Of a stretch of DNA of 64,000 nt, positions 7,624-15,482 are shown piece by piece. The notes under the pieces were generated by a model that searched no databases, was not told the origin of the DNA, and saw only the letters and a list, made by a program, of their open reading frames with translations. The translations under genes and the position numbers were made by a program. Location of the stretch: contig JAUXPJ010000020.1 in the NCBI GenBank assembly GCA_030683815.1, positions 186,001 to 250,000 on the forward strand, in the 5' to 3' direction. The DNA comes from Flavobacteriaceae bacterium. GTDB taxonomy: Bacteria; Bacteroidota; Bacteroidia; Flavobacteriales; Flavobacteriaceae. How positions within the stretch are numbered: position 1 is the first letter of the stretch; each line of letters begins with the position of its first letter.

Positions 7624-8880
7624 TTAATTTCCTTTAGTTATTTGATAGTTCGCTTTTGCCATAATCAATTGAATTTGATGATCGCTCCAATTATTTTCTG
7701 CCTCGTATAAATTGGTTAATTCAGTAATATAAGCCGATGCGGTGATTACTCCATTTTTCAATTGTGCATCGGCAGCGGCTAAAATTTCTTTTCGCAATTC
7801 AATAATTTGTAAATCAGCTTGAATAAAAGACAACATTTTATTGATTTCTGAAAGCTGTTGATCCAATTCTATTGAAGTAGTTAGTTTAAATATTTCTTGT
7901 TGATTATCCACTAAATCTTTATTGATTTGCAACGATTTTTGTTCTTTTTTGGATGAATTCCAATCAAAAACATTCCAATTTAATTTGATGCCGGCCAAAT
8001 AATACGGTTGAAATGAATTGTCTAACATATTTAAGCCCGGATTTCCATATCCGCCAGTTGCAAAACCCACAATTTTCGGATTGTTTTTTTTACTGATTAG
8101 CTGTTCGGCTGTTTCTATTTGTGATTTTTGCAATTGAAATAAATCCAATTCAGGACGATGAATTTCTGGGCTCAAATCGCTTTTAATTTCAGGATTTTGA
8201 AATGCAGTATTAAACGAAATTTCTTTCCCTGTTAATTTTGACAGTGCTGAAATTAATCGGATTTTATGTTGTTCCATTTCGGCAAATTGTTGTTCAATTT
8301 TCAATAATTCGGCCGCAATTACTTTATCAGAAGTTGGCAACAAAACTCCATATTTTATTCCTGCCTTCACTTCTTTTAATTTTGCGTCTAGCAGATTTTT
8401 TTTAGCAGTCCATAAAAGGTATTTTTCTTGAACCAATAATATGGAAAAATAGTATTGATTAATTTGTTTTTTTAGCTGATATAAATTGACTTCTACTTGT
8501 TTTTGTTCCTTTTTTAAAGTGGCATTTTTTACCTCGGCAGACGCGTTAATCAAGCCACCGTCATAAATCAATTGATTGGCAGAAAATGTTGCTTTGTACT
8601 GATCTTTATTGGGTGCTTCAACTGGATTATTCGGAATTACAACGGGTATTTGAGTTACCTCCGATTGGTAAGTAGCTTGTGCCGAAAAATCTAATTTTGG
8701 CAGTTTTTCTGTTTGGATGATTGCTAAATCCAAGACATTTTGCTGCGCCAATAAATCAAATTGTTTGGCTAATGGATAGTTTTTATCGACTAAAATATAG
8801 CAATCGTTTAAGCTTAGTTTTTCTTGTCCAAAAACTGAAATAGTAGTTAAAAGAATCAATAAAGTGATTATTTTTTTCAT
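7624..8880 (-). CDS. TolC-family outer-membrane efflux channel
   Basis: The protein has 418 residues. The start at 8880 (MKKIITLLILLTTISVFGQ) gives a clean signal peptide; the frame extends 51 bp further through a palindromic repeat, which is not credible coding. The mature protein has the long amphipathic helices and repeated organisation of outer-membrane efflux proteins, with the segments LSLNDCYILVDKNYP near the N-terminus and LIYDGGLI in the first half. It supplies the outer-membrane exit for the ABC-2/HlyD exporter encoded downstream. It follows tetR after 175 bp with no convincing separate promoter, so it is probably read from the tetR promoter. Confidence 0.9.
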   Translation of the reverse strand: MKKIITLLILLTTISVFGQEKLSLNDCYILVDKNYPLAKQFDLLAQQNVLDLAIIQTEKLPKLDFSAQATYQSEVTQIPVVIPNNPVEAPNKDQYKATFSANQLIYDGGLINASAEVKNATLKKEQKQVEVNLYQLKKQINQYYFSILLVQEKYLLWTAKKNLLDAKLKEVKAGIKYGVLLPTSDKVIAAELLKIEQQFAEMEQHKIRLISALSKLTGKEISFNTAFQNPEIKSDLSPEIHRPELDLFQLQKSQIETAEQLISKKNNPKIVGFATGGYGNPGLNMLDNSFQPYYLAGIKLNWNVFDWNSSKKEQKSLQINKDLVDNQQEIFKLTTSIELDQQLSEINKMLSFIQADLQIIELRKEILAAADAQLKNGVITASAYITELTNLYEAENNWSDHQIQLIMAKANYQITKGN

Positions 8881-8908
8881 ATGTTGATATTTTATTTGTT
8901 CTTTAAAG

Positions 8909-8933
8909 GTCATCCCGATATATCGGGACAAGT
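8909..8933. repeat. TCCCGATATATCGGGA palindromic repeat, copy 1
   Basis: The perfect 16-bp palindrome lies at 8913-8928. The flanks match, in opposite orientation, the copy at 37812-37835 over 24 bp, and a decayed copy lies at 59691-59715. It sits in the tetR-tolC spacer. Confidence 0.85.
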
Positions 8934-9055
8934 TATAGAATTGTTCATTTGTTATTTATTTTTCTTTTTGGTATTCACGAACTAACGTTTCGCCAGTTTG
9001 TTTAAAATTTCCTCATAAATGATTATTTTTTTGCAAACATGGCTATTTCATCAGA

Positions 9056-9670
9056 TTAAAGTTTTATCGCATTAATAATAAAATCGGCTACTTCCGTTTT
9101 TCGATCTTCCATTAATTGTCTGTAAGTGGTATCATCTACCTTTAAAAGTCCCTTTAACAAAGGAGCTGCCATAAATGGAAACAGGTTTAAAGCTATAATA
9201 TTGATCAATAATTGCGTTGGTTTAATGGGCTTAATTACGCCTTCTGCAATTTGTTCATCAACTTGACTGCTGAATTTTTCAATGTTAGGGAAATGCCTTT
9301 CGGCAAGTAAGTTTTTCACAAATTCCGGATTTTTATTGAGTTCTTGAATAATAAAATTAGGTAAATACGGATGTTTTACTACAAACGATATATAGTTATT
9401 GGTGAAATTTCGGATTTTATCGAAAAGGGGAGAATCGTCATTGAGCACGCTATTTAATTGAGGTGCCAACAAAGAAAAAGCGCTTTTAAAAACCGCTTCA
9501 AACAGCAATTGTTTACTTCTGTAATAATAATGAAGTAATGATTTGTTGATGTTGGCTTCATCGGCAATTTCCTGCATTCTGGCGCCATCCATTCCTTTTA
9601 GTTGAAAAATGCGTTTTGCTGCATTTAAAATTTCTGACTCGGTATTGAGATTTTTTGTATCAGTTGTCAT
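9056..9670 (-). CDS. TetR/AcrR-family repressor of the efflux operon
   Basis: A 204-residue regulator. The N-terminal helix-turn-helix (~residues 10-55) shows the family pattern ILNAAKRIFQLKGMDGARMQ followed by ADEANINKSLLHYYYRSKQLL. The C-terminal ~150 residues form the variable ligand-binding helical domain. It is the first gene of the operon that continues through tolC, hlyD and the ABC genes. Two tandem 12-bp operators lie 5-31 bp upstream of its ATG, immediately after the -7 box, which indicates autorepression and co-repression of the exporter. The inducer is not predictable. Confidence 0.93.
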   Translation of the reverse strand: MTTDTKNLNTESEILNAAKRIFQLKGMDGARMQEIADEANINKSLLHYYYRSKQLLFEAVFKSAFSLLAPQLNSVLNDDSPLFDKIRNFTNNYISFVVKHPYLPNFIIQELNKNPEFVKNLLAERHFPNIEKFSSQVDEQIAEGVIKPIKPTQLLINIIALNLFPFMAAPLLKGLLKVDDTTYRQLMEDRKTEVADFIINAIKL

Positions 9671-9674
9671 ATTT

Positions 9675-9701
9675 AACTATATAGTTTAACCATATGGTTA
9701 A
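9675..9701 (-). promoter_or_regulatory. Tandem TetR operators
   Basis: Two inverted repeats of the form AACYATATRGTT occur: AACTATATAGTT at 9675-9686 and AACCATATGGTT at 9688-9699, the latter extended to a 16-bp palindrome TTAACCATATGGTTAA (9686-9701). They are 13 bp apart centre to centre and abut the -7 element of the tetR promoter. Confidence 0.8.
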
Positions 9702-9731
9702 CAAAAGTAAAAATCTTTTTTGATTTGACAA
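9702..9731 (-). promoter_or_regulatory. Bacteroidetes-type promoter of the tetR-efflux operon
   Basis: On the minus strand, TTG (9731-9729), a 19-bp spacer and TACTTTTG (9709-9702) match the TTG/TAnnTTTG consensus. Transcription would start about 9695, inside the operators, leaving a leader of about 25 nt. Confidence 0.7.
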
Positions 9732-9771
9732 AATAAAAGTTAATTTTATCAGCTGCTTCAAAAAAGTATCC

Positions 9772-11124
9772 ATGAATAAAACAATAAAATACGGCTTGTC
9801 TTTTCTTTTTATAGCGGTGTTTTTTGCGGTTTATTCCTATTATCCAAAATTGGATATAGTCACCGGTTTTGCAGCTAAAAGTGTATGTTCCTGTACTTTT
9901 GAAGATCAAAGAAAGCAGGCAATTATTGAAGCAGAAGACAATGATATTGATCCGGTTTATTATGCTAAAAATGTGATTAATCATCAAGAAAAATCGGTGA
10001 CTTCTACCGTTTTTGGCTTAAAAAAACGAAAAGCCATTTACAAAGAAGGAGTTGGTTGCGTGCTTTTATCCGAAGAAAATCAAAACAATAATATAGCAAT
10101 ATTGCATCCAAAAAGAGTAATGCTGCAAAATAATTTGGCTTTCCCATACGGAAATTTAGAACCGCAAAAAGCATTTTTCAACAATGTAAATCCTCAAAAA
10201 TTACAATTAGCCGTCAACAACGCTTTTGATAAAAATGGAGAAATGATCAAAAAAACACGTGCGGTTTTAGTGGTGTATAAAGATCAAATTATTGCCGAAA
10301 AATACGCCGATGGTTTTGATAAAAATTCTAAACTTTTGGGCTGGTCTATGACTAAAAGTATTACGAGTGCTGTGGTTGGAATACTAGAAAAACAAGGAAA
10401 AGTAAACGTAAATCAGCACAACTTATTTAAAGAATGGCAAAATGATGAACGTTCTAAAATAACGCTGAACAATTTATTGCAGATGAATAGCGGATTGGAA
10501 TGGGTAGAGGATTATAACACCATTTCTGATGTTACCAAAATGCTGTATTTAGATCGTGATATGACCCAAACACAACTCGATAAACCTTTGGTTGGAACAC
10601 CCAACAATAGTTGGAATTACTCCTCGGGAACCACTAATTTGATTGCCGGATTTATCCGAAATCAATTTAAAACACAACAAGAATATTTAGATTTTTGGTA
10701 TTCAGAATTAATTGATAAAATTGGTATAAATTCTATGATTATAGAAACTGATTTAAGCGGAAATTATGTGGGTTCTTCGTATGCTTGGGCAACGGTTCGC
10801 GATTGGGCAAAATTTGGTTTGCTGTATTTACACAAGGGCAATTGGAATGGCGAGCAAATTTTAAATAAATCGTGGATTGATTATTCTGTTACTCCAACCA
10901 ACAGTTCCAATGGAGAGTATGGTGCGCAATTTTGGTTAAATGCGGGCGGAAAATATCCCAATGCACCCAAAGACATGTTTTCATGTGATGGTTATCAAGG
11001 GCAGCATATATTCATCATTCCGTCTAAAGATTTGGTCATTGTTAGGATGGGTTTAACCGAAGCGCCCGAATTTGATTTTGACAATTTAATAAAGGAAATA
11101 TTAGCAGCTATTAAGGATATTTAG
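9772..11124 (+). CDS. Beta-lactamase-family serine hydrolase (NylB/class C-like)
   Basis: A 450-residue protein. An N-terminal hydrophobic segment (~7-24) anchors or exports it; the C-terminal ~290 residues form the penicillin-recognising fold. The catalytic S-x-x-K is Ser192-Met-Thr-Lys195 in GWSMTKSITS, and the second motif is Tyr283-Ser-Ser in WNYSSGT, as in 6-aminohexanoate-dimer hydrolase-like esterases rather than true beta-lactamases. The segment GYQGQHIFIIPSKDLVIV fits the third active-site strand. Residues ~35-130 are an uncharacterised N-terminal region. It is divergent from tetR across 101 bp, so the operators there might also touch its promoter. The natural substrate is unknown. 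Confidence 0.85.
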   Translation: MNKTIKYGLSFLFIAVFFAVYSYYPKLDIVTGFAAKSVCSCTFEDQRKQAIIEAEDNDIDPVYYAKNVINHQEKSVTSTVFGLKKRKAIYKEGVGCVLLSEENQNNNIAILHPKRVMLQNNLAFPYGNLEPQKAFFNNVNPQKLQLAVNNAFDKNGEMIKKTRAVLVVYKDQIIAEKYADGFDKNSKLLGWSMTKSITSAVVGILEKQGKVNVNQHNLFKEWQNDERSKITLNNLLQMNSGLEWVEDYNTISDVTKMLYLDRDMTQTQLDKPLVGTPNNSWNYSSGTTNLIAGFIRNQFKTQQEYLDFWYSELIDKIGINSMIIETDLSGNYVGSSYAWATVRDWAKFGLLYLHKGNWNGEQILNKSWIDYSVTPTNSSNGEYGAQFWLNAGGKYPNAPKDMFSCDGYQGQHIFIIPSKDLVIVRMGLTEAPEFDFDNLIKEILAAIKDI

Positions 11125-11225
11125 AAAATCGCTTTTTAAGGATTTATTGTAATGTGTTATAAAATGAAACCTCCTTATTTGAAATGCATTTACATTTTAG
11201 GTTGGGGGACAAAAAAAGACAGGAA

Positions 11226-11582
11226 TTAGAATACGAGAACTTTATCGCTATCCACAACCCAATTGGTAAGTTCTTCCATTGTGCTTAATTCTGTTCCTTC
11301 TATCAGTTGAACGTTTTTAAGTCCTCTTGCATCTGCACAACTTCCACAAATCTTTACTTTGGCTCCTTTGGCAAGTGAAAATTTCAACATTCTCCCAATA
11401 TTGTAATAGCCGTTTGGAGTTGTTTGGTTAGCAACAGCACAACTGGCAGCGTCTGCCATCAAAAAAATTCTCACTTCAACGGTCTCATGGTCTTTCCCAA
11501 GTTGGTTTGCAAGGCGTAAAGCATTGTAAGCTTTTTCTGTTCCGTAAGGAGCATCATTAATTAGAATTAAAATTTTACTCAT
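11226..11582 (-). CDS. DsrE-like sulfur-relay family protein
   Basis: A 118-residue single-domain protein with the DsrE/YchN fold pattern: MSKILILINDAPYGTEKAYN at the start, VRIFLMADAASCA in the second strand, and a cysteine motif CGSCADARG near residues 78-86. DsrE-type proteins carry persulfide or stay cytosolic trimers of unknown role. The nearby SQR-like and ArsR genes support a sulfur-handling role here. The gene lies downstream of the methyltransferase gene on the same strand, 70 bp away. Confidence 0.85.
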   Translation of the reverse strand: MSKILILINDAPYGTEKAYNALRLANQLGKDHETVEVRIFLMADAASCAVANQTTPNGYYNIGRMLKFSLAKGAKVKICGSCADARGLKNVQLIEGTELSTMEELTNWVVDSDKVLVF

Positions 11583-11652
11583 GGTTGTTTATTTTTTTAA
11601 GTTATTTGTATTCATGAACCGCAAGCGGTTTTTTTGTTCTTGATATTTGCGG

Positions 11653-12285
11653 TTAATTTTTGATTGCTTTTATCACTACAAAACTTCCCTTGCCAAAACC
11701 TTTTGTCGGTTGCTCAATTTCATTGGTATTGATTTTTGTTAATGTCTGCCAATAAGAGAATGAATTGAAGTTTGACTGTTCCAATAAGGATGTAATTTCT
11801 TCGGTGGAATGAAAAGAAGCATCTTTATAAAACATATTCTTGAATTTTTCTTTTTCATATTTCTTTCCGAGTTCACTGTTTTTATCGATAATGGCAAGAA
11901 TAATTTTTCCTTTCGGTTTTAAGATACGATGAATTTCTGAAAATGCTTTTGGAATATCAGAGAGAAAACAAACAGTTGTTGCCATTAAAACAAAGTTATA
12001 AGTATTGTTTTTGACAGGAAGATTTTCAGCCGCCGCCCTTATTACTTTTATTCCTCTCTGTTCCGCTACACTTGCCATATTTTCAGAGGGTTCAACTCCG
12101 AATTTTATATTTAACGCCTGAGCAAAACGTCCTGTTCCAACACCAATTTCAATTCCATTTCCAATCTTTGGAACGGCTTGTTGCAGTGCGAGTATTTCCG
12201 ATTGATAGATGATAGCGTGTTTCTCGAACCAATTATCATATTCCATGGTGTTTTGGTCAAATACAGTTATGTTGTTTGCCAGCAT
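11653..12285 (-). CDS. Class I SAM-dependent methyltransferase
   Basis: The protein is 210 residues from the ATG at 12285, chosen because family members begin close to this point; an ATG 30 bp upstream is also in frame. The SAM-binding motif I is GIEIGVGTGRFAQ, the acidic loop follows, and the post-motif IMATTVCFLSDIPKAFSEIHRILKPKGK is typical of the UbiE/Methyltransf_11 group. The acceptor is unknown. Its position between DsrE-like and SQR-like genes suggests a small thiol or sulfide acceptor is possible, but this is inference. Confidence 0.85.
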   Translation of the reverse strand: MLANNITVFDQNTMEYDNWFEKHAIIYQSEILALQQAVPKIGNGIEIGVGTGRFAQALNIKFGVEPSENMASVAEQRGIKVIRAAAENLPVKNNTYNFVLMATTVCFLSDIPKAFSEIHRILKPKGKIILAIIDKNSELGKKYEKEKFKNMFYKDASFHSTEEITSLLEQSNFNSFSYWQTLTKINTNEIEQPTKGFGKGSFVVIKAIKN

Positions 12286-12415
12286 ATTTATTCGTTTGTT
12301 GGATAATCGTATCAATCCAGTCCACTTTTAGGTTGTATGTAGGTCTAAAAGTTTGTGCTTGGTAAATTTCGTATTATGGAGTAATTTAAAAGTTGGATAA
12401 ATGTTTGGGCTATCT

Positions 12416-13576
12416 TTAAAAGTATTTAAAGAACCAATATTTTTCAAACCATACTTTAGTCCAGTGCCAAAAATATCCCGGCTCTTTCATTTTTACAACT
12501 GGCAATGGCGAACCATAGAAGTTACCTCCGGCATAACCTGCTTTTCCGTTGCCCATTTCTAAAAAGCATTGCCCTTCACCATTGAATTTTTTAAAATCGG
12601 ATTTACCATATATCTTCTGAGCAATATTATGAGCAACTGTTTCTGCCTGATAATGTGCAAATACTCCGGCTTTAGGTAATGGTTTGCCCATTTCCAACGG
12701 AATAAATGTGATATCGCCGATGGCATAAACATTTGGAAACTGAGTTTCCATTGTGTTGCGATTGGTTTCTATCCATCCTGATTTGCCGATTAAATCAGTT
12801 TTGCTGATTGCTGTCGGGCATTGATGTTTTGGCGTAAAAGCCAGCAAATCGTATTCCGTTGTTTTGCCATTGCTGAAAGTCAATGTTTTTTCTGATGTTG
12901 CTGTGAGTTGGTATTCAGGGAAATATTTAATTCCTTTCATTTCTACCATTTGCCTTACAGCTCCTGATAATTCTTTTCCGGCTACTCCCATGGGTCCTGG
13001 TTCCGGGGTGTAAAGGGATATTTCTGTTTTACTGCTTAATCCTTTATTGCGGATAAAACTTTCAACAAGCATAGCAGCTTCATAAGGTGCTGCCGGACAT
13101 TTAAAAGGAAGCGATGGAACTAAAACAGCGATTTTACCGCCTTTAAAATCTTGAAGTTTTTTATTAAATGATGTTGCTCCTTCAAGTGTGTAAAAATCGT
13201 GTCCGTAATTATTAAGATTATGTTCTACAAGCTGTTCCACACCAAGCGAAATTACCATATAATCGCCTTTGTAACTTGTCTGCCCATTGGCGGATTCTTT
13301 GTCTTTTACACTAACAGAAATATTTTCAGGATCAATATTTTCAATTTCACCTATTACCACTTCAATTCCTGCACCTGCTAATTTATTGGTGTTTCCGTAA
13401 ACCTGTTGTGGTTTTCTTTTTCCAACCATCAGCCAAAGAAGTGAAGGTGCGAAAACATTTTTTTCTTCCTTTTCAAAAAGAATAATTTTCATATCACGTC
13501 CTGCTTTCTTACTTAATTCTTTGGCAGTGATAATTCCGCCTGTACCGGCTCCTAATACTAATATTGTTTGACTCAT
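12416..13576 (-). CDS. FAD-dependent oxidoreductase, sulfide:quinone reductase-like
   Basis: A 386-residue two-dinucleotide-fold flavoprotein. The FAD-binding start is ILVLGAGTGGIITAKEL (residues ~5-21), and the second FAD contact VYAIGDITFIPLEMGKPLPK is near residue 290. Cysteines occur in FKCPAAPYEA (~160), HQCPTA (~252) and GQCFLEMG (~344). The first and last correspond roughly to the redox-active pair of sulfide:quinone oxidoreductases, and the aromatic C-terminal tail (WFEKYWFFKYF) could insert into the membrane. It would oxidise sulfide to persulfide/polysulfide and reduce quinone. It follows arsR by 12 bp. Confidence 0.82.
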   Translation of the reverse strand: MSQTILVLGAGTGGIITAKELSKKAGRDMKIILFEKEEKNVFAPSLLWLMVGKRKPQQVYGNTNKLAGAGIEVVIGEIENIDPENISVSVKDKESANGQTSYKGDYMVISLGVEQLVEHNLNNYGHDFYTLEGATSFNKKLQDFKGGKIAVLVPSLPFKCPAAPYEAAMLVESFIRNKGLSSKTEISLYTPEPGPMGVAGKELSGAVRQMVEMKGIKYFPEYQLTATSEKTLTFSNGKTTEYDLLAFTPKHQCPTAISKTDLIGKSGWIETNRNTMETQFPNVYAIGDITFIPLEMGKPLPKAGVFAHYQAETVAHNIAQKIYGKSDFKKFNGEGQCFLEMGNGKAGYAGGNFYGSPLPVVKMKEPGYFWHWTKVWFEKYWFFKYF

Positions 13577-13588
13577 ATTTTTAAAAGT

Positions 13589-13909
13589 TTACATTTTTTC
13601 AAGAAGATCTTGGTGTATTTTAAGACTGTCCATTAGAACCTCGCGCATTAGTCGGCAAGCTTGTGCTACTTTTTTAGACGAAAGTGAATAATAGTTACAT
13701 TGTCCTTCCCGCCTCATTTTTAAGATGCCTTTTTTTGTCATTACCGAAAGATGTTGTGATAGGTTGGATTTCAGTCCGCCTGTAACCTCAAGAATATCTG
13801 AAAAGCAAAACTCCTTTTCTTGTAATAAGTCAATTACTTCAATTCTCAAAGGATGTCCCAATGCTTTACAAACATCAGCGTGTAGTTCAAAAATCTTTTT
13901 ACCTGTCAT
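13589..13909 (-). CDS. ArsR-family regulator, candidate persulfide sensor
   Basis: A 106-residue winged-helix regulator with recognition helix GGLKSNLSQHLSVMTKKGIL (residues 44-63). It has four cysteines: Cys14, Cys35 (EFCFSD), Cys71 and Cys85 (AQACR). The pair Cys35/Cys85 falls near the positions of the two redox cysteines in SqrR/BigR-type persulfide sensors, and classical metal motifs such as CxCxxC are absent. It is the first gene of the SQR operon, with a near-perfect 30-bp inverted repeat 11 bp upstream. The sensing role is inferred from cysteine placement and the SQR neighbour. Confidence 0.85.
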   Translation of the reverse strand: MTGKKIFELHADVCKALGHPLRIEVIDLLQEKEFCFSDILEVTGGLKSNLSQHLSVMTKKGILKMRREGQCNYYSLSSKKVAQACRLMREVLMDSLKIHQDLLEKM

Positions 13910-13920
13910 TGTTTAGCAGT

Positions 13921-13950
13921 TTAATAGTTCATAAAGTTATAAACTATTAA
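13921..13950 (-). promoter_or_regulatory. ArsR operator, 14-2-14 inverted repeat
   Basis: The left arm TTAATAGTTCATAA and right arm TTATAAACTATTAA are separated by AG, with 13 of 14 positions complementary. It lies 11 bp upstream of the arsR ATG. A smaller 13-bp palindrome with related half-sites, AACTATTATAGTT, lies at 14046-14058 next to the sufD stop. Confidence 0.75.
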
Positions 13951-14063
13951 TTAAACCACCAAATCTTTCTTGAGTGTGGAAAAATATTCTAAAACGTGTA
14001 TCTGGTTCTGAAAAAGTTTACAAATTATAGTTAGAAAAAGAAGTTAACTATTATAGTTTTGAT

Positions 14064-15380
14064 TTACAATTCCAAACTTAAATCGACTTTTAATTTCATC
14101 GCTATTATTTTGGTAATTCTGGTTTTGAGTTCCGGAATTTTTATTTTCTCCAGCACATCATTTCCAAAGGCATACAACATTAAAGCTTTCGCTTCTTTTT
14201 CCGGGATTCCGCGTGAGCGCAGGTAAAAGATTGCTTTATCATCCAATTGTCCAATCGTACATCCGTGCGAACATCTTACGTCATCAGCAAAAATTTCTAA
14301 TTGCGGTTTGCTGTTGATGGATGCGTTATCGTCAATCAACATTGAATTGTTTTGCTGAAAAGCATTGGTTTTTTGGGCATCTCTATCCACGATAATTTTA
14401 CCGTTAAAAACACCTGTAGATTGATCGGCATAAATTCCTTTGTACAATTCATGGCTCTCACAATTGGGTTGTTTGTGATGAACTAAGGTATAATTTGCCG
14501 CCAATTGCTCTTTCCCAATGATAGAAAATCCGTTTAAATTGGAAGTAATTCGCTCATCTTCTTGATAAAACTCCAGATTATTTCGAATAAATTTTCCGCC
14601 AAATGAAAAGGTATTTACCGATACAATACTTTCTTTTTGTTGCGAAACAAAGGTATTATCGATGAGTGAAGCGGTATCTAAATCGTTCTGAATTTTATAA
14701 AAATCGACTATGGCTCTTTTGTGTGCAAAAATCTCGGTAACAGCATTGGTTAAAACGGTATTTTCTTTTAAACTTTGATGGCGTTCCATAATTTGCACGT
14801 GAGAATTTTCTCCGACTACCACCAAATTACGGGGTTGTAACATCAATTCAGCATCGGTTCCGGTATTGAAATAAATGATTTCAATGGGCTTTGAAACGAC
14901 TACATTTTTTGGGATGTTTATAAAAGCACCTTCTGTTGCAAAAGAAGTATTTAAATTGGCAAAATGTTGATTTTTGTTGATGATTTTATTGAAATAAAAA
15001 TCGACTACCATTTTGTATTTTGGCTTTGTAAAAGCCGATGACATCACACAAATATCGACTCCATCATGCGTGGTGGTTGATAAAAGTGAATTGTAGATTC
15101 CGTTAACAAAAATCAATTTGTAGGTATCAATTTCGTGGATGAAATACTTTTTCACCTCATTTAAATTGATGTCACTTTCTGTGGATGAAAAAATACGATA
15201 ATCGGGTTTTAAAACTTCTCGGATAGAAGTGTATTTCCAATCTTCTTCTTTTTTAGACGGAAAGCCATGTTGTTCAAAAAGCTGAAAGCTCTCTGAACGT
15301 ATTTGATGAATGTTGGTATCGGTTGCTGTTGAATTTTCAAACGCTAAAAACGAAGAAATAAGCTTTTCTTTTAAATCCAT
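14064..15380 (-). CDS. sufD: Fe-S cluster assembly protein SufD
   Basis: The protein is 438 residues from the ATG at 15380 (MDLKEKLISSFLAFENS). The frame is open 102 bp further upstream, but that stretch is the low-complexity sufC-sufD spacer. The N-terminal helical domain contains KKEEDWKYTSIREVLK, and the C-terminal beta-helix carries the conserved segments ADDVRCSHGCTIGQLDDKAIFYLRSRGI. SufD is the scaffold partner of SufB in SufBC2D, which assembles Fe-S clusters in the cytosol. It is the last gene of the suf operon. Confidence 0.96.
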   Translation of the reverse strand: MDLKEKLISSFLAFENSTATDTNIHQIRSESFQLFEQHGFPSKKEEDWKYTSIREVLKPDYRIFSSTESDINLNEVKKYFIHEIDTYKLIFVNGIYNSLLSTTTHDGVDICVMSSAFTKPKYKMVVDFYFNKIINKNQHFANLNTSFATEGAFINIPKNVVVSKPIEIIYFNTGTDAELMLQPRNLVVVGENSHVQIMERHQSLKENTVLTNAVTEIFAHKRAIVDFYKIQNDLDTASLIDNTFVSQQKESIVSVNTFSFGGKFIRNNLEFYQEDERITSNLNGFSIIGKEQLAANYTLVHHKQPNCESHELYKGIYADQSTGVFNGKIIVDRDAQKTNAFQQNNSMLIDDNASINSKPQLEIFADDVRCSHGCTIGQLDDKAIFYLRSRGIPEKEAKALMLYAFGNDVLEKIKIPELKTRITKIIAMKLKVDLSLEL

Positions 15381-15482
15381 TTTGTTTTTGTGTTGTAAAG
15401 TTGAAAGTTTTAAAGTTAAAAAGGTGTTTTTAAGTTTCAAAAATAAAACTGGTAACTTTTTAACCTTTAAATTTAAACTCAA

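Noticed and set aside
9673-9987. 104-residue open frame on minus opposite the serine hydrolase start
   Set aside because: It is antisense to a gene with clear catalytic motifs, lies over the tetR operators, and its sequence has no family features.
9772-11124. True class C beta-lactamase
   Set aside because: The second motif is Tyr-Ser-Ser and no clear KTG is seen; an esterase/amidase of the same fold is more likely.
11617-11636. AACCGC-AA-GCGGTT followed by T's as a terminator
   Set aside because: The T-tract is on the plus strand, where no gene ends nearby, and the loop is only 2-4 nt.
14064-15482. Longer SufD starting at 15482
   Set aside because: The extra 34 residues are low-complexity spacer coding (Leu/Lys/Phe) and the conserved SufD N-terminus begins at 15380.
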